Positions 36,173 through 50,970 of a stretch of DNA of 64,000 bases are shown piece after piece. Under the pieces are notes generated by a model. It was not told where the DNA came from, did no database searches, and saw nothing but the letters and a program-made list of their open reading frames with translations. Source of the DNA: Kosakonia sp. BYX6 (GTDB taxonomy: Bacteria > Pseudomonadota > Gammaproteobacteria > Enterobacterales > Enterobacteriaceae); the NCBI RefSeq assembly GCF_038449125.1, contig NZ_CP151800.1, forward strand, positions 344,406-408,405, read 5' to 3'. Position numbers and translations under genes: made by a program. The first letter of the stretch is position 1, and the number at the start of each line of letters is the position of its first letter.

Positions 36173-37168
36173 ATGAAAAAGAAAAGACCCGTACTTCAGG
36201 ATGTGGCAGATCGTGTTGGCGTGACCAAAATGACGGTCAGCCGTTTTTTGCGTAACCCGGAACAGGTGTCCGTGGCGTTACGTGGCAAAATCGCCGCTGC
36301 GCTTGATGAACTGGGCTACATTCCCAATCGCGCTCCCGATATTCTCTCCAATGCCACCAGCCGGGCGGTTGGCGTGCTTCTCCCTTCTCTCACCAACCAG
36401 GTTTTCGCTGAAGTATTACGCGGTATTGAAAGTGTGACGGACGCGCACGGCTACCAAACGATGCTCGCGCACTACGGCTACAAAGCGGAAATGGAAGAGG
36501 AGCGTCTGGAATCGATGCTCTCCTGGAACATTGATGGCTTGATCCTCACCGAACGTACACATACACCTCGCACGCTGAAAATGATTGAAGTGGCAGGTAT
36601 TCCGGTCGTGGAACTGATGGACAGCCGTTCGCCGTGCCTGGATATCGCTGTCGGGTTCGACAACTTCGAAGCCGCCCGGCAAATGACCGCCGCCATTCTC
36701 GCGCGCGGCCATCGTCGTGTGGCTTACCTCGGCGCACGTCTGGATGAACGTACTATCATCAAACAGCAGGGTTACGAGCAGGCGATGCTGGATGCCGGGC
36801 TTACGCCGTACAGCGTGATGGTGGAACAATCTTCCTCTTACACCGCCGGGATTGAGCTGATGCGCCAGGCGCGCCGCGAGTACCCGCAACTTGACGGGAT
36901 TTTTTGCACGAACGATGACCTCGCCGTTGGCGCGGCGTTTGAGTGCCAGCGTCTCGGGCTAAAAATTCCACAAGATATGGCAATCGCCGGGTTCCACGGT
37001 CACGACATTGGCCAGGTGATGGAGCCGCGTCTGGCGAGCGTGCTGACGCCACGTGAACGCATGGGGCGTATCGGTGCTGAACGGTTGCTGGCGCGCATTC
37101 GTGGTGAAGCAGTTACGCCGAAAATGTTAGATTTAGGTTTCACTTTGTCACCAGGTGGATCTATTTAG
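36173..37168 (+). CDS. gntR: GntR, gluconate-responsive LacI-family repressor
   Basis: GntR represses the gluconate genes gntK, gntU and gntT and is released by gluconate. The 331-residue LacI-type protein has the N-terminal helix-turn-helix DVADRVGVTKMTVSRFLRNP (residues 8-27) and a periplasmic-binding-like sensor domain. A perfect inverted repeat TAGACTGA...TCAGTCTA (36133-36159) lies just before the start and could be a hairpin or operator. The gene is upstream of gntKU but separated from it by operator sites. Confidence 0.96.
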   Translation: MKKKRPVLQDVADRVGVTKMTVSRFLRNPEQVSVALRGKIAAALDELGYIPNRAPDILSNATSRAVGVLLPSLTNQVFAEVLRGIESVTDAHGYQTMLAHYGYKAEMEEERLESMLSWNIDGLILTERTHTPRTLKMIEVAGIPVVELMDSRSPCLDIAVGFDNFEAARQMTAAILARGHRRVAYLGARLDERTIIKQQGYEQAMLDAGLTPYSVMVEQSSSYTAGIELMRQARREYPQLDGIFCTNDDLAVGAAFECQRLGLKIPQDMAIAGFHGHDIGQVMEPRLASVLTPRERMGRIGAERLLARIRGEAVTPKMLDLGFTLSPGGSI

Positions 37169-37247
37169 TCTGACAAATTTGAAGTAGCTCACAGTTATTT
37201 ATTTCTGGCACGAATGGATATTGCTTCTCCAGAACCCCGGCAGGACA

Positions 37248-37277
37248 ATGTTACCGATAACAGTTACCCGTAACAAT
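37248..37277 (+). promoter_or_regulatory. Tandem GntR operators before gntK
   Basis: Two overlapping copies of the GntR site, ATGTTACCGATAACAG (37248-37263) and AGTTACCCGTAACAAT (37262-37277), lie about 30-60 bp before gntK. Each has the TTACC-(G/C)...-TAAC core known from the E. coli gnt operators. Confidence 0.85.
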
Positions 37278-37305
37278 TCACTCTTGCACCCGTGGGGGCT
37301 ACCCT

Positions 37306-37839
37306 TTGAGCACAACAAACCTTGATCATCATGTCTATGTTCTGATGGGCGTTTCCGGCAGTGGCAAATCTGCTGTTGCCAGCGAAGTAGCCTATCAGTT
37401 ACATGCCGCATTTCTCGACGGCGATTTCCTCCATCCGCGCAGCAACATCACCAAAATGGCGTCTGGCGAACCGCTGAACGACGACGACCGTAAACCGTGG
37501 TTACAGGCGCTGAATGATGCTGCTTTCGCGATGCAGCGCACCAACAAAGTGTCGCTGATCGTTTGCTCCGCGCTGAAAAAACACTACCGCGACCTGCTGC
37601 GTGAAGGTAACCCGAACCTCTCCTTTATCTACCTGAAAGGCGAATTCGATGTCATCGAAAGCCGCCTGAAAGCGCGTAAAGGCCACTTCTTCAAAACGCA
37701 GATGTTGGTCACGCAGTTCGAAACGCTGCAAGAGCCGGGCGCAGACGAGCGCGATGTGCTGATTGTTGATATTGACCAGCCGCTGGATGGCGTTGTCGCC
37801 AGCACAATTGACGTAATTAAGAAAGGCAGTGCGCAGTGA
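37306..37839 (+). CDS. gntK: GntK, thermoresistant gluconokinase
   Basis: GntK phosphorylates gluconate to 6-phosphogluconate for the Entner-Doudoroff and pentose phosphate pathways. The 177-residue protein has the P-loop GVSGSGKS (15-22) and the family DGDFLHP motif. The start is a TTG at 37306 (MSTTNLDHHVYVLMG), preceded by GGGGG (37293-37297); no ATG gives the conserved N-terminus. It is co-translated with gntU through a GTGA overlap and repressed by GntR. Confidence 0.95.
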   Translation: MSTTNLDHHVYVLMGVSGSGKSAVASEVAYQLHAAFLDGDFLHPRSNITKMASGEPLNDDDRKPWLQALNDAAFAMQRTNKVSLIVCSALKKHYRDLLREGNPNLSFIYLKGEFDVIESRLKARKGHFFKTQMLVTQFETLQEPGADERDVLIVDIDQPLDGVVASTIDVIKKGSAQ

Positions 37840-39176
37840 GTACATTAACGCTTGTTTTAACAGCCGTAGGTTCAGTTTTACTGCTGCTGTTTTTAGTGAT
37901 GAAAGCCCGTATGCACGCTTTCGTTGCCTTAATGGTGGTTTCTATTGGCGCAGGGCTTTTTTCCGGTATGCCGTTGATTAAAATCGCGCAAACCATGGAA
38001 AAAGGCATGGGCGGTACGCTGGGCTTTCTCGCCATTGTGGTGGCGCTCGGCGCGATGTTCGGCAAGATTCTGCATGAAACCGGCGCGGTGGACCAAATCG
38101 CCGTCAAGATGCTCAAATCTTTCGGCCACAGCCGCGCGCATTACGCGATTGGTCTGGCCGGGTTGATTTGCGCACTGCCGCTGTTTTTCGAAGTGGCGAT
38201 CGTACTGCTGATTAGCGTTGCGTTTTCCATGGCGCGCCATACCGGTACCAACCTGGTGAAGCTGGTTATCCCGCTGTTCGCCGGCGTTGCGGCTGCGGCG
38301 GCATTCCTGCTGCCTGGACCAGCGCCGATGTTGCTGGCGTCGCAAATGCACGCTGATTTCGGTTGGATGATCCTGATTGGTCTGTGCGCGGCGATCCCGG
38401 GCATGCTGATTGCGGGTCCGCTGTGGGGCAACTTTATTAGCCGCCATGTACAGCTGCATATTCCGGACGATGTGAGCGAGCCGCATCTCGGCGAAGGCAA
38501 AATGCCATCGTTCGCGTTTAGCCTGTCGCTGATTCTGCTGCCGCTGGTGCTGGTGGGGATGAAAACCATCGCCGCACGCTTCGTGGCTGAAGGCAGCAAT
38601 TTGTACGATTGGCTGGAGTTTATCGGCCATCCGTTTACCGCGATCCTCGTGGCGTGTCTGGTGGCGATTTATGGTCTGGCGATGCGCCAGGGCATGCCGA
38701 AAGACCGCGTAATGGAAATCTGCGGTCACGCGCTGCAACCCGCGGGCATTATTCTGCTGGTCATCGGTGCGGGCGGCGTGTTCAAACAGGTACTGGTGGA
38801 TTCAGGTGTCGGCCCGGCATTGGGCGAAGCGCTGACCGGTATGGGCTTGCCGATCGCCATCACCTGCTTTGTGCTGGCCGCCGCGGTGCGCATTATTCAG
38901 GGTTCCGCAACGGTCGCTTGTCTGACTGCGGTCGGCCTGGTGATGCCGGTTATTGAACAGCTGCACTTCAACGGCGCGCAGATGGCGGCACTCTCCATCT
39001 GTATCGCGGGCGGGTCAATTGTCGTCAGCCACGTCAATGACGCCGGTTTCTGGCTGTATGGCCGTTTCACCGGCGCTACCGAAGCGCAAACGCTGAAAAC
39101 CTGGACAATGATGGAAACCATCCTCGGCACCACCGGTGCGATTATCGGGATGATTGCGTTTTCGTTGTTGAGCTAA
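37836..39176 (+). CDS. gntU: GntU, low-affinity gluconate permease
   Basis: GntU is a gluconate:H+ symporter of the GntP family in the inner membrane. The 446 residues start at a GTG overlapping the gntK stop; about 12-14 hydrophobic helices are present, with the family motif SHVNDAGFW near residue 390. It is a paralogue of GntT at the other end of the window. A REP-like hairpin closes the operon. Confidence 0.95.
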   Translation: MSTLTLVLTAVGSVLLLLFLVMKARMHAFVALMVVSIGAGLFSGMPLIKIAQTMEKGMGGTLGFLAIVVALGAMFGKILHETGAVDQIAVKMLKSFGHSRAHYAIGLAGLICALPLFFEVAIVLLISVAFSMARHTGTNLVKLVIPLFAGVAAAAAFLLPGPAPMLLASQMHADFGWMILIGLCAAIPGMLIAGPLWGNFISRHVQLHIPDDVSEPHLGEGKMPSFAFSLSLILLPLVLVGMKTIAARFVAEGSNLYDWLEFIGHPFTAILVACLVAIYGLAMRQGMPKDRVMEICGHALQPAGIILLVIGAGGVFKQVLVDSGVGPALGEALTGMGLPIAITCFVLAAAVRIIQGSATVACLTAVGLVMPVIEQLHFNGAQMAALSICIAGGSIVVSHVNDAGFWLYGRFTGATEAQTLKTWTMMETILGTTGAIIGMIAFSLLS

Positions 39177-39182
39177 GTTGCC

Positions 39183-39212
39183 AGGCCCGGTAGCGTAATG
39201 CTTACCGGGCCT
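39183..39212. terminator. REP-like hairpin between gntU and yhgN
   Basis: AGGCCCGGTA (39183-39192) pairs with TACCGGGCCT (39203-39212). It lies between two convergent genes and resembles the GCCCGGTGGCGC-type unit found after glgP. It may serve both as terminator and as a REP-type repeat. Confidence 0.65.
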
Positions 39213-39219
39213 GATCGAT

Positions 39220-39813
39220 TTAACCCTTCATCCACACCCTAATCCCATCCAGGAACATTTGGGTGGCGAGCATCACCAGAATCAAGCCCATCAACCGTTC
39301 CAGCGCGTTAACCCCTTTTTCACCCAGCAGGCGCAAAAACAACGTCGATTGCAGCAAAATGGCGACGGTGCCGCCCCAGGCGATGATGAGTGCAATTACC
39401 AGGTGCCCCATCTGGTTTGGATATTGGTGGGAAAGCAGCATCAGCGTGGCCAGCAGCGTTGGGCCGGCGACCAGCGGAATAGCCAGTGGGACGATAAACG
39501 GTTCCTCGCCAGCGGGCAGGCCGGAACTGCCGCCAGACTCGCTCGGGAAAATCATCTTAATGGCGATCAGGAACAGGATAATCCCGCCGGAAATCGACAC
39601 CGTTTCCGCGCGCAGATTTAACACCGACAGGATTTTCTCGCCGGCGAACAGGAAGATAAACATCACCAGCAGCGCGATAAGCAGTTCGCGGATCATAATT
39701 GCCCGTCGGCGCTTGGGTTCGGTGTGCTTTAACACCGACATAAAAATAGGCAGGTTACCCAACGGATCCATTATCAGGATCAACAAGACGGCGGCGGAGA
39801 TGATGTCATTCAT
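39220..39813 (-). CDS. yhgN: YhgN, MarC-family inner-membrane protein
   Basis: This is a 197-residue UPF0056/MarC-family membrane protein with about six helices. It begins MNDIISAAVLLILIMDPLGN and carries the family segment IVPLAIPLVAGPTLLATLM. Despite old annotations as antibiotic transporters, MarC-type proteins have no confirmed function. It is divergent from asd, as in E. coli. Confidence 0.94.
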   Translation of the reverse strand: MNDIISAAVLLILIMDPLGNLPIFMSVLKHTEPKRRRAIMIRELLIALLVMFIFLFAGEKILSVLNLRAETVSISGGIILFLIAIKMIFPSESGGSSGLPAGEEPFIVPLAIPLVAGPTLLATLMLLSHQYPNQMGHLVIALIIAWGGTVAILLQSTLFLRLLGEKGVNALERLMGLILVMLATQMFLDGIRVWMKG

Positions 39814-39988
39814 TCATTCTTATCCCGAACATGTGCGGCAAAAAGAGAGAGATTAGCTGTGTTTCTGATGCGTTCGCTATCATTGATTAATTTCACTTGC
39901 GACTTTGGCTGCATTTTGTAATGTGGAGCATCGTCCAGTTGGAAACTGGCTCGCACGCACAACGCACACACCTTCGCAGGAATTCGCT

Positions 39989-41095
39989 ATGAAAAATGTT
40001 GGTTTTATCGGCTGGCGCGGGATGGTCGGCTCTGTACTCATGCAACGCATGGTAGAAGAGCGCGACTTTGACGCCATTCGCCCTGTCTTCTTTTCCACGT
40101 CCCAATTTGGACAAGCTGCTCCCGCATTTGGCGGCCAGGCAGCAGGTACGCTTCAGGATGCATTCAACCTGGACGCGCTGAAGGCACTCGACATCATTGT
40201 CACCTGCCAGGGCGGCGATTATACCAACGAAATCTATCCAAAGCTTCGTGAAAGCGGCTGGCAGGGTTACTGGATTGACGCAGCCTCTTCTTTACGCATG
40301 AAAGATGACGCCATTATTATCCTCGACCCGGTAAACCAGGCCGTTATCAACGATGGGCTGAACAACGGCGTGAAAACTTTTGTCGGCGGCAACTGTACCG
40401 TCAGCCTGATGCTGATGTCCCTCGGCGGCCTGTTCGCGAATGATCTTGTGGAGTGGGTGTCCGTCGCCACTTACCAGGCGGCGTCCGGCGGCGGTGCGCG
40501 CCACATGCGCGAACTGCTCACACAAATGGGCCAACTGCACAGCCATGTTGCGGCTGAACTGGCGGATCCGGCCTCTGCCATTCTTGATATCGAACGCAAA
40601 GTCACCGCGTTGACCCGCAGTGGCGATCTGGCGGTCGATAACTTTGGCGTTCCGCTGGCGGGCAGCCTGATCCCGTGGATCGACAAACAGCTTGATAACG
40701 GCCAGAGCCGCGAAGAGTGGAAAGGCCAGGCTGAAACCAACAAAATCCTCAACACGTCTAACACCATTCCGGTCGATGGCCTTTGCGTGCGCGTCGGCGC
40801 GCTGCGCTGCCACAGCCAGGCGTTCACCATCAAACTGAAAAAAGACGTGTCGATTCCGACCGTGGAAGAGCTGCTGGCGGCACACAACCCGTGGGCGAAA
40901 GTGGTGCCGAACGATCGCGAAATCAGCATGCGTGAACTGACCCCTGCCGCTGTAACCGGCACGTTGACCACGCCGGTAGGCCGTCTGCGTAAATTAAATA
41001 TGGGGCCAGAATACCTTTCTGCCTTTACCGTCGGCGACCAGCTTTTATGGGGCGCAGCCGAGCCGCTGCGCCGCATGTTGCGCCAACTGGCGTAA
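39989..41095 (+). CDS. asd: Asd, aspartate-semialdehyde dehydrogenase
   Basis: Asd makes aspartate semialdehyde from aspartyl phosphate with NADPH, the branch point for lysine, diaminopimelate, threonine and methionine. From the ATG at 39989 the protein has 368 residues (367 in E. coli). The NADP motif [14 protein letters not shown] is at residues 8-21, the catalytic cysteine is Cys136 in GGNCTV, and the acid-base histidine is in RCHSQAF. A leader hairpin CCAGTT-GGA-AACTGG (39932-39946) precedes the gene. An upstream open frame from 39905 is not part of the protein. No lysine riboswitch was recognised. Confidence 0.97.
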   Translation: MKNVGFIGWRGMVGSVLMQRMVEERDFDAIRPVFFSTSQFGQAAPAFGGQAAGTLQDAFNLDALKALDIIVTCQGGDYTNEIYPKLRESGWQGYWIDAASSLRMKDDAIIILDPVNQAVINDGLNNGVKTFVGGNCTVSLMLMSLGGLFANDLVEWVSVATYQAASGGGARHMRELLTQMGQLHSHVAAELADPASAILDIERKVTALTRSGDLAVDNFGVPLAGSLIPWIDKQLDNGQSREEWKGQAETNKILNTSNTIPVDGLCVRVGALRCHSQAFTIKLKKDVSIPTVEELLAAHNPWAKVVPNDREISMRELTPAAVTGTLTTPVGRLRKLNMGPEYLSAFTVGDQLLWGAAEPLRRMLRQLA

Positions 41096-41112
41096 CAGTA
41101 TTCACATTATCA

Positions 41113-41139
41113 AGGGGTGCTTCGGCACCCCTTTTTTTA
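41113..41139 (+). terminator. Intrinsic terminator of asd
   Basis: AGGGGTGC (41113-41120), tetraloop TTCG, GCACCCCT (41125-41132) and a run of T. Confidence 0.95.
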
Positions 41140-41357
41140 TGCTTTTTTTGCAGAAAGAAAACATGAGGGTTTTATTTTCTTAGCACTCTGAAAGCGTTGG
41201 CTATGCTTTAAGTTGGGTGTCTTAACATTTTGCCTGAAAGTGGAACGGAGCAATGAGAATGCACACGAAGTGCGGCACCGTTCAGGTTAAAAAAAGTATC
41301 GCAACCGCGCGTATCTACGGTGGAAGGTGCGATACCACAACAAACAGGATGAGAACC

Positions 41358-43544
41358 ATGTCCATTCATGTTGATAGAGACGTGATTAACGCGCTAATTG
41401 CCGGTCATTTTGCCGATCCTTTTTCTGTTCTGGGAATGCACAGTACCGATGCGGGGCTGGAAGTTCGCGCGCTATTGCCCGACGCCACCGAAGTCTGGGT
41501 TATCGAACCGAAAACCGGGCGCAAAGTGGCAAAACTGGAGTGTATGGACTCCCGTGGTTTTTTCAGCGGCGTCATTGAGCGTCGCAAAAATCCGTTCAAT
41601 TATCAGTTCGCCGTGGTCTGGCACGGCCAACAAAACCTGATTGACGATCCCTATCGCTTCGGCCCGTTATTGCAAGATATGGACGCCTGGCTGCTCAGCG
41701 AAGGCACCCATATGCGGCCTTACGAAACCCTCGGCGCACATGCCGACACCATGGATGGCGTCGTCGGAACCCGTTTCTCCGTCTGGGCGCCCAATGCGCA
41801 GCGCGTCTCGGTTGTCGGGCAGTTTAACTACTGGGACGGACGCCGCCACCCGATGCGTCTGCGCCGTGAAAGTGGCATCTGGGAACTGTTTATCCCCGGC
41901 GCGCTGAATGGGCAGTTGTACAAATTCGAGATGATCGACGCGCACGGTAAGCTGCGTATCAAAGCCGATCCTTACGCGTTTGAAGCACAGATGCGCCCCG
42001 ATACCGCGTCGCTTATCTGCGGTTTACCAGGCAAGAAAACGCAAAGTGAGGAGCGCAAACAGGCGAACCAGTTCGACGCGCCGATCAGCATCTATGAAGT
42101 GCATCTCGGTTCCTGGCGTCGCCACACCGATAACAATTACTGGCTCAGCTACCGCGAACTGGCGGACCAACTGGTGCCCTACGCCAAATGGATGGGGTTT
42201 ACCCACCTGGAACTGCTGCCGGTCAATGAGCATCCGTTCGACGGCAGTTGGGGGTATCAACCGACCGGGTTGTACGCGCCGACGCGCCGCTTCGGTACAC
42301 GCGATGATTTCCTGCACTTTATCCATACCGCGCATGCCGCGGGTCTTGGCGTGATCCTCGATTGGGTGCCGGGGCATTTCCCGTCGGATGATTTTGGTCT
42401 TGCCGAATTCGATGGCACCAAGCTCTACGAGCACAGCGACCCGCGTGAAGGTTTTCACCAGGACTGGAACACGCTGATTTACAACTATGGCCGCCGCGAA
42501 GTCAGCAACTATCTGGTCGGTAACGCGCTGTACTGGATTGAGCGCTTCGGCATTGACGCGCTGCGTGTTGATGCGGTGGCGTCGATGATTTACCGCGATT
42601 ACAGCCGCAAAGAAGGCGAGTGGATCCCCAACGAATTCGGCGGTCGCGAAAACCTCGAAGCCATCGAATTTCTGCGCAATACCAACCGCATCCTCGGTGA
42701 GCAGGCACCTGGTACCGTCAGCATGGCGGAGGAATCGACCGACTTCCCCGGCGTGTCTCGCCCGCCATCATTGGGCGGTCTGGGCTTCTGGTACAAATGG
42801 AACCTCGGCTGGATGCACGACACGCTGGACTATATGAAGCTCGATCCGGTGTACCGCAAGTACCATCACGACAAGCTCACGTTCGGCATGCTCTACAACT
42901 ACACCGAAAACTTTATCCTGCCGCTTTCTCATGACGAAGTGGTCCACGGCAAGAAGTCGATTCTCGATCGCATGCCCGGCGACGCCTGGCAGAAGTTCGC
43001 TAATCTGCGCGCCTATTACGCGTGGATGTGGGCGTTCCCCGGCAAGAAACTGATGTTTATGGGCAACGAATTCGCCCAGGGCCGCGAGTGGAACCACGAC
43101 GGCAGCCTCGACTGGCATCTGCTTGAGGGCGGCGACAACTGGCATCACGGCGTTCAGCGCTTAGTGCGCGATATGAACCACACCTACCGCCACCATAAAG
43201 CGCTGCACGAACTCGATTTTGATCCCTACGGTTTTGAATGGCTGGTGGTCGACGATCACGAAGCCTCGGTGTTTGTCTTCGCGCGTCGCGACAAACAGGG
43301 TAACGAAATCATTGTCGCCAGCAACTTTACGCCCGTGCCGCGCCACGGCTACCGCTTCGGCATTAACCAACCGGGGCGCTGGCGCGAGGAGCTGAACAGC
43401 GACTCGATGCATTATCACGGCAGTAACACAGGTAACGGCGGCGTGGTGCACAGCGATGAGATTGAAAATCGTGGGCATGCGCACTCGCTGTTAGTGACGC
43501 TGCCGCCGCTGGCAACCATCTGGCTGGTGCGGGAGGGGGAATGA
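41358..43544 (+). CDS. glgB: GlgB, glycogen branching enzyme
   Basis: GlgB cuts alpha-1,4 glucan chains and re-attaches them by alpha-1,6 bonds. The start at 41358 ([16 protein letters not shown]) gives 728 residues, as in E. coli; the frame continues 35 codons upstream but without conservation. It has N-terminal CBM48-like domains, then the GH13 barrel with nucleophile Asp405 (ALRVDAV) and acid Glu458 (MAEEST). It is first in glgBXCAP and overlaps glgX by 4 bp. The 262 bp before it contain the asd terminator and no further assigned sites. Confidence 0.97.
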   Translation: MSIHVDRDVINALIAGHFADPFSVLGMHSTDAGLEVRALLPDATEVWVIEPKTGRKVAKLECMDSRGFFSGVIERRKNPFNYQFAVVWHGQQNLIDDPYRFGPLLQDMDAWLLSEGTHMRPYETLGAHADTMDGVVGTRFSVWAPNAQRVSVVGQFNYWDGRRHPMRLRRESGIWELFIPGALNGQLYKFEMIDAHGKLRIKADPYAFEAQMRPDTASLICGLPGKKTQSEERKQANQFDAPISIYEVHLGSWRRHTDNNYWLSYRELADQLVPYAKWMGFTHLELLPVNEHPFDGSWGYQPTGLYAPTRRFGTRDDFLHFIHTAHAAGLGVILDWVPGHFPSDDFGLAEFDGTKLYEHSDPREGFHQDWNTLIYNYGRREVSNYLVGNALYWIERFGIDALRVDAVASMIYRDYSRKEGEWIPNEFGGRENLEAIEFLRNTNRILGEQAPGTVSMAEESTDFPGVSRPPSLGGLGFWYKWNLGWMHDTLDYMKLDPVYRKYHHDKLTFGMLYNYTENFILPLSHDEVVHGKKSILDRMPGDAWQKFANLRAYYAWMWAFPGKKLMFMGNEFAQGREWNHDGSLDWHLLEGGDNWHHGVQRLVRDMNHTYRHHKALHELDFDPYGFEWLVVDDHEASVFVFARRDKQGNEIIVASNFTPVPRHGYRFGINQPGRWREELNSDSMHYHGSNTGNGGVVHSDEIENRGHAHSLLVTLPPLATIWLVREGE

Positions 43545-45517
43545 CGAAACTGGCGGCAGGTTCGGCGACGCCGCCCGGCGCGCAAGTGCAGGGCAATGGC
43601 GTCAATTTTACGCTTTTCTCTGCCCACGCCGAGCGCGTGGAGCTTTGCCTGTTTGATGATGAAGGCAATGAACAGCGCGTCGACCTGCCTGCCCGCACGG
43701 GCGACATTTGGCACGGCTTTCTGGCGGGCGCCAAAGCGGGCCAGCATTACGGTTACCGCGTGCATGGCCCGTGGGAACCCGCACAAGGTCACCGTTTTAA
43801 CCCGGCCAAATTGTTGCTCGATCCCTGTGCCCATCGCGTTGAAGGTGAAGCCGTCGATAACCCGCTGTTTCATGGCGGTTACGATTATCCGGATCCGCAT
43901 GACAGCGCCGTACTCGGTTTGCGAAGCGTGGTGGTTAATGACGTATTCGACTGGCAAGACGATGCGCCGCCGCGCACGCCGTGGGGCAACACGGTTATCT
44001 ATGAAGCGCATGTGAAAGGGCTGACCTGGTTGCACCCGGACATTCCCGAAGCGATTCGCGGTACCTACAAAGCGCTTGGTCACCCGGTGATGATCGACTG
44101 GTTTACGCAGCTTGGCATTACCGCGCTCGAACTGTTACCGGTGGCCCATTTTGCCAGCGAGCCGCGTTTGCAACGGCTGGGGCTAAGCAACTATTGGGGT
44201 TACAACCCGCTGGCGTTGTTTGCGCTGCATCCGGCGTATGCCAGCGACCCGCAACAGGCGATCAACGAATTTCGCGACGCGGTGAAAGCGCTGCATCAGG
44301 CGGGGATCGAGGTGATCCTCGATATTGTGCTCAATCACAGCGCGGAAACCGATCTCGACGGGCCGACCTTCTCCCTGCGCGGAATCGATAACCGTAGCTA
44401 TTATTGGGTAAGAGAAGACGGTGATTACCATAACTGGACGGGCTGCGGTAACACGCTGAATTTGAGCCAGCCAGGTGTGGTGGAATACGCGCACGCTTGC
44501 CTGCGTTACTGGGTTGAGACGTTCCATATTGACGGTTTTCGGTTTGACCTGGCGTCGATTCTTGGGCGCACGCCGGCATTCAGCCAGCAGGCGGCGTTAT
44601 TTACGGTGATGCAAAACGATCCGCTGCTGCGCGATGTGAAACTGATCGCCGAGCCGTGGGATATCGGGCCTGGCGGTTACCAGGTGGGCAATTTCCCCGC
44701 GCCGTTTGCCGAGTGGAACGATCATTTCCGCGACGCCACGCGGCGCTTCTGGCTTGAACAGTCGCTGCCGCTTGGGGAATTCGCCGGGCGTTTTGCCGCC
44801 TCCAGCGATGTGTTTAAACGCGAAGGCCGTTTACCGTCGGCATCGATCAACCTGATCACCGCCCACGACGGCTTTACGTTGCGGGATTGCGTGTGCTTCA
44901 ACCACAAACATAACCAGGCGAACGGCGAAGATAACCGCGACGGCACCGACAACAACCACAGTTTTAATCACGGGTTCGAAGGGTTGGGCGGCAGCCTTGA
45001 TGTCTCTGAGCGGCGACGGGTAAGCCAGCACGCTCTGTTGACCACGCTGCTGCTGTCGCAAGGTACGCCAATGTTGCTGGCGGGCGATGAACATGGCCAT
45101 AGCCAGCACGGCAACAACAACGCCTACTGTCAGGATAACGCCCTGACCTGGCTGGACTGGACGCAGGCGGACCGGGGACTGATGGCCTTTACCGCCGCGC
45201 TGATCCATCTGCGCAAGCGCATTCCCGCGCTCACGCGTGATGCGTGGTGGGAAGAGGGCGACGGCAACGTTGCCTGGCTCAATAAAGAAGGGCGGTTGTT
45301 AACGCCGTACGAGTGGCAAAACGGGGTTCATCGCTTGCAAATCCTGTTATCGGATAGCGTGTTAATAACGCTGAATGCCACGGCTGAAGTTGCAGAAATT
45401 GTATTACCCGCAGGAGAGTGGTGCGCCATTGCGCCCTTTGCCGGAGAAGACAATCCGGTCGTGATAACTGTCTGGCATGGGCCTGCGCATGGTGTGTGCG
45501 TATTTCAGCGGTTATAA
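43541..45517 (+). CDS. glgX: GlgX, glycogen debranching enzyme
   Basis: GlgX removes the short alpha-1,6 limit branches left by glycogen phosphorylase. The 658-residue GH13 protein has the nucleophile Asp336 ([10 protein letters not shown]) and acid Glu371 (LIAEPWDIG). An N-terminal CBM48 domain precedes the barrel. It overlaps glgB by 4 bp; glgC follows 14 bp after its stop with a ribosome site between them. Confidence 0.96.
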   Translation: MTKLAAGSATPPGAQVQGNGVNFTLFSAHAERVELCLFDDEGNEQRVDLPARTGDIWHGFLAGAKAGQHYGYRVHGPWEPAQGHRFNPAKLLLDPCAHRVEGEAVDNPLFHGGYDYPDPHDSAVLGLRSVVVNDVFDWQDDAPPRTPWGNTVIYEAHVKGLTWLHPDIPEAIRGTYKALGHPVMIDWFTQLGITALELLPVAHFASEPRLQRLGLSNYWGYNPLALFALHPAYASDPQQAINEFRDAVKALHQAGIEVILDIVLNHSAETDLDGPTFSLRGIDNRSYYWVREDGDYHNWTGCGNTLNLSQPGVVEYAHACLRYWVETFHIDGFRFDLASILGRTPAFSQQAALFTVMQNDPLLRDVKLIAEPWDIGPGGYQVGNFPAPFAEWNDHFRDATRRFWLEQSLPLGEFAGRFAASSDVFKREGRLPSASINLITAHDGFTLRDCVCFNHKHNQANGEDNRDGTDNNHSFNHGFEGLGGSLDVSERRRVSQHALLTTLLLSQGTPMLLAGDEHGHSQHGNNNAYCQDNALTWLDWTQADRGLMAFTAALIHLRKRIPALTRDAWWEEGDGNVAWLNKEGRLLTPYEWQNGVHRLQILLSDSVLITLNATAEVAEIVLPAGEWCAIAPFAGEDNPVVITVWHGPAHGVCVFQRL

Positions 45518-45531
45518 AAACGGAGTCTGTC

Positions 45532-46815
45532 ATGGTGAGATTAGATAAGAACGACCCTACAATGTTAGCGCGCCAGCTGCCGTTAAAATCCGTCGCCCTG
45601 ATCCTGGCGGGCGGTCGTGGAACGCGTCTCAAAGATTTAACCAAAAAACGCGCGAAACCCGCGGTGCACTTCGGCGGCAAATTCCGCATCATCGACTTTG
45701 CCCTGTCCAACTGCATCAATTCCGGTATTCGCCGTATCGGCGTTATCACGCAATACCAATCACACACGCTGATACAGCATATTCAACGCGGCTGGTCCTT
45801 TTTCAATAATGAGATGAACGAGTTCGTTGATTTATTGCCTGCCCAGCAGCGCGTACATGGTGAGAATTGGTATCGCGGCACCGCCGATGCGGTGACCCAG
45901 AACCTGGATATTATTCGCCGCTATCGCGCTGAATACATCGTGATTCTGGCGGGCGACCACATCTACAAACAGGATTACTCGCGCATGCTGCTCGACCACG
46001 TCGAGAAAGGCGCGCAATGCACGGTGGCCTGTTTACCAGTGCCGGTACACGAAGCCACGGCCTTTGGCGTGATGGCCGTTGACGAGCATGACAAAGTGAT
46101 CGACTTCGTGGAGAAACCCGCCAATCCCCCTTGTATGCCGAACGACGACACGAAAGCGCTCGCCAGTATGGGGATCTATATTTTCGATGCGCAATACCTG
46201 TACGACTTGCTGGAGGAGGACGATAAAAACGAAAACTCCAGCCACGATTTCGGCAAAGACATTCTGCCGAAAATCGTCAAAGCAGGGATGGCTTATGCCC
46301 ACCCTTTCCCGTTGTCCTGCGTGCAATCCGACCCGAATTCCGAGCCGTACTGGCGCGATGTCGGCACGCTGGAAGCCTACTGGAAAACCAACCTTGATTT
46401 AGCCTCCGTGATGCCAGAACTGGACATGTATGATCAAAACTGGCCTATCCGTACCTATAATCAATCTCTGCCACCGGCGAAATTCGTTCAGGACCGATCG
46501 GGTAGCCATGGCATGACGTTGAACTCGCTGGTTTCCGGCGGCTGCGTTATTTCAGGATCGGTTGTCGTGCAGTCGGTGCTGTTCTCCCGCGTACGCGTCA
46601 ACTCGTTTTGCAATATCGACTCGGCAGTGCTGCTACCCGATGTGTGGGTCGGCCGCTCTTGTCGCTTGCGCCGCTGCATTATCGACAGAGCCTGCGAGAT
46701 ACCGGAAGGCACGGTCATTGGCGAAAACGCAGAAGAAGACGCGCGGCGCTTCTACCGATCGGAAGAAGGCATTGTGCTGGTGACGCGTGAAATGTTGCGC
46801 AAATTACAAGGCTGA
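45532..46815 (+). CDS. glgC: GlgC, glucose-1-phosphate adenylyltransferase
   Basis: GlgC makes ADP-glucose from ATP and glucose-1-phosphate, the regulated step of glycogen synthesis (activated by fructose-1,6-bisphosphate, inhibited by AMP). The 427-residue protein has the nucleotide loop LAGGRGTRL, the allosteric lysine in [11 protein letters not shown] and the WYRGTADAV segment, with a C-terminal left-handed beta-helix. It ends LRKLQG, lacking the last few residues of the E. coli protein (431). The start at 45532 follows the glgX stop; upstream in-frame codons lie in glgX. Confidence 0.96.
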   Translation: MVRLDKNDPTMLARQLPLKSVALILAGGRGTRLKDLTKKRAKPAVHFGGKFRIIDFALSNCINSGIRRIGVITQYQSHTLIQHIQRGWSFFNNEMNEFVDLLPAQQRVHGENWYRGTADAVTQNLDIIRRYRAEYIVILAGDHIYKQDYSRMLLDHVEKGAQCTVACLPVPVHEATAFGVMAVDEHDKVIDFVEKPANPPCMPNDDTKALASMGIYIFDAQYLYDLLEEDDKNENSSHDFGKDILPKIVKAGMAYAHPFPLSCVQSDPNSEPYWRDVGTLEAYWKTNLDLASVMPELDMYDQNWPIRTYNQSLPPAKFVQDRSGSHGMTLNSLVSGGCVISGSVVVQSVLFSRVRVNSFCNIDSAVLLPDVWVGRSCRLRRCIIDRACEIPEGTVIGENAEEDARRFYRSEEGIVLVTREMLRKLQG

Positions 46816-46905
46816 AAGCATCACTTACAACCTTGCGCGGAAGGGGTCCGCGTGCTGTTTTTCCGCTCATGGCGCGTAGCCCGGCGGCTTTGAACAGGAG
46901 CGACA

Positions 46906-50806
<3,901 letters not shown>

Positions 50807-50814
50807 CGGTATTC

Positions 50815-50938
50815 GCCGGATGGCGCTAAGCGCTTATCCGGCCTACAAGCCGTTCATATATTTGTAGGTTGTAGGCCGGATAAGGCGGAAGCCGCCATCC
50901 GGCAAAACGCCCGGTGGCGCTGCGCTTACCGGGCCTAC
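50815..50938. repeat. Three-unit REP/BIME array between glgP and glpD
   Basis: Unit 1 (50815-50846) runs GCCGGATGGCGC to TATCCGGCCTAC. Unit 2 is inverted (50871-50903, GTAGGCCGGATAAGG to GCCATCCGGC). Unit 3 (50909-50938) is a variant reading GCCCGGTGGCGCTGCGC then TTACCGGGCCTAC. The array lies between the convergent glgP and glpD. Confidence 0.92.
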
Positions 50939-50970
50939 AAAATCCTTCGGCCGATAATGCGAAACAACTA

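Noticed and set aside
37929..38738. 269-codon frame antisense to gntU
   Set aside because: Translation is rich in Gln, His and Arg, typical of the reverse strand of a membrane-protein gene.
39814..39988. Possible lysine riboswitch before asd
   Set aside because: The leader is short and has only a small hairpin; the L-box core elements are not visible, and in E. coli the L-box lies upstream of lysC.
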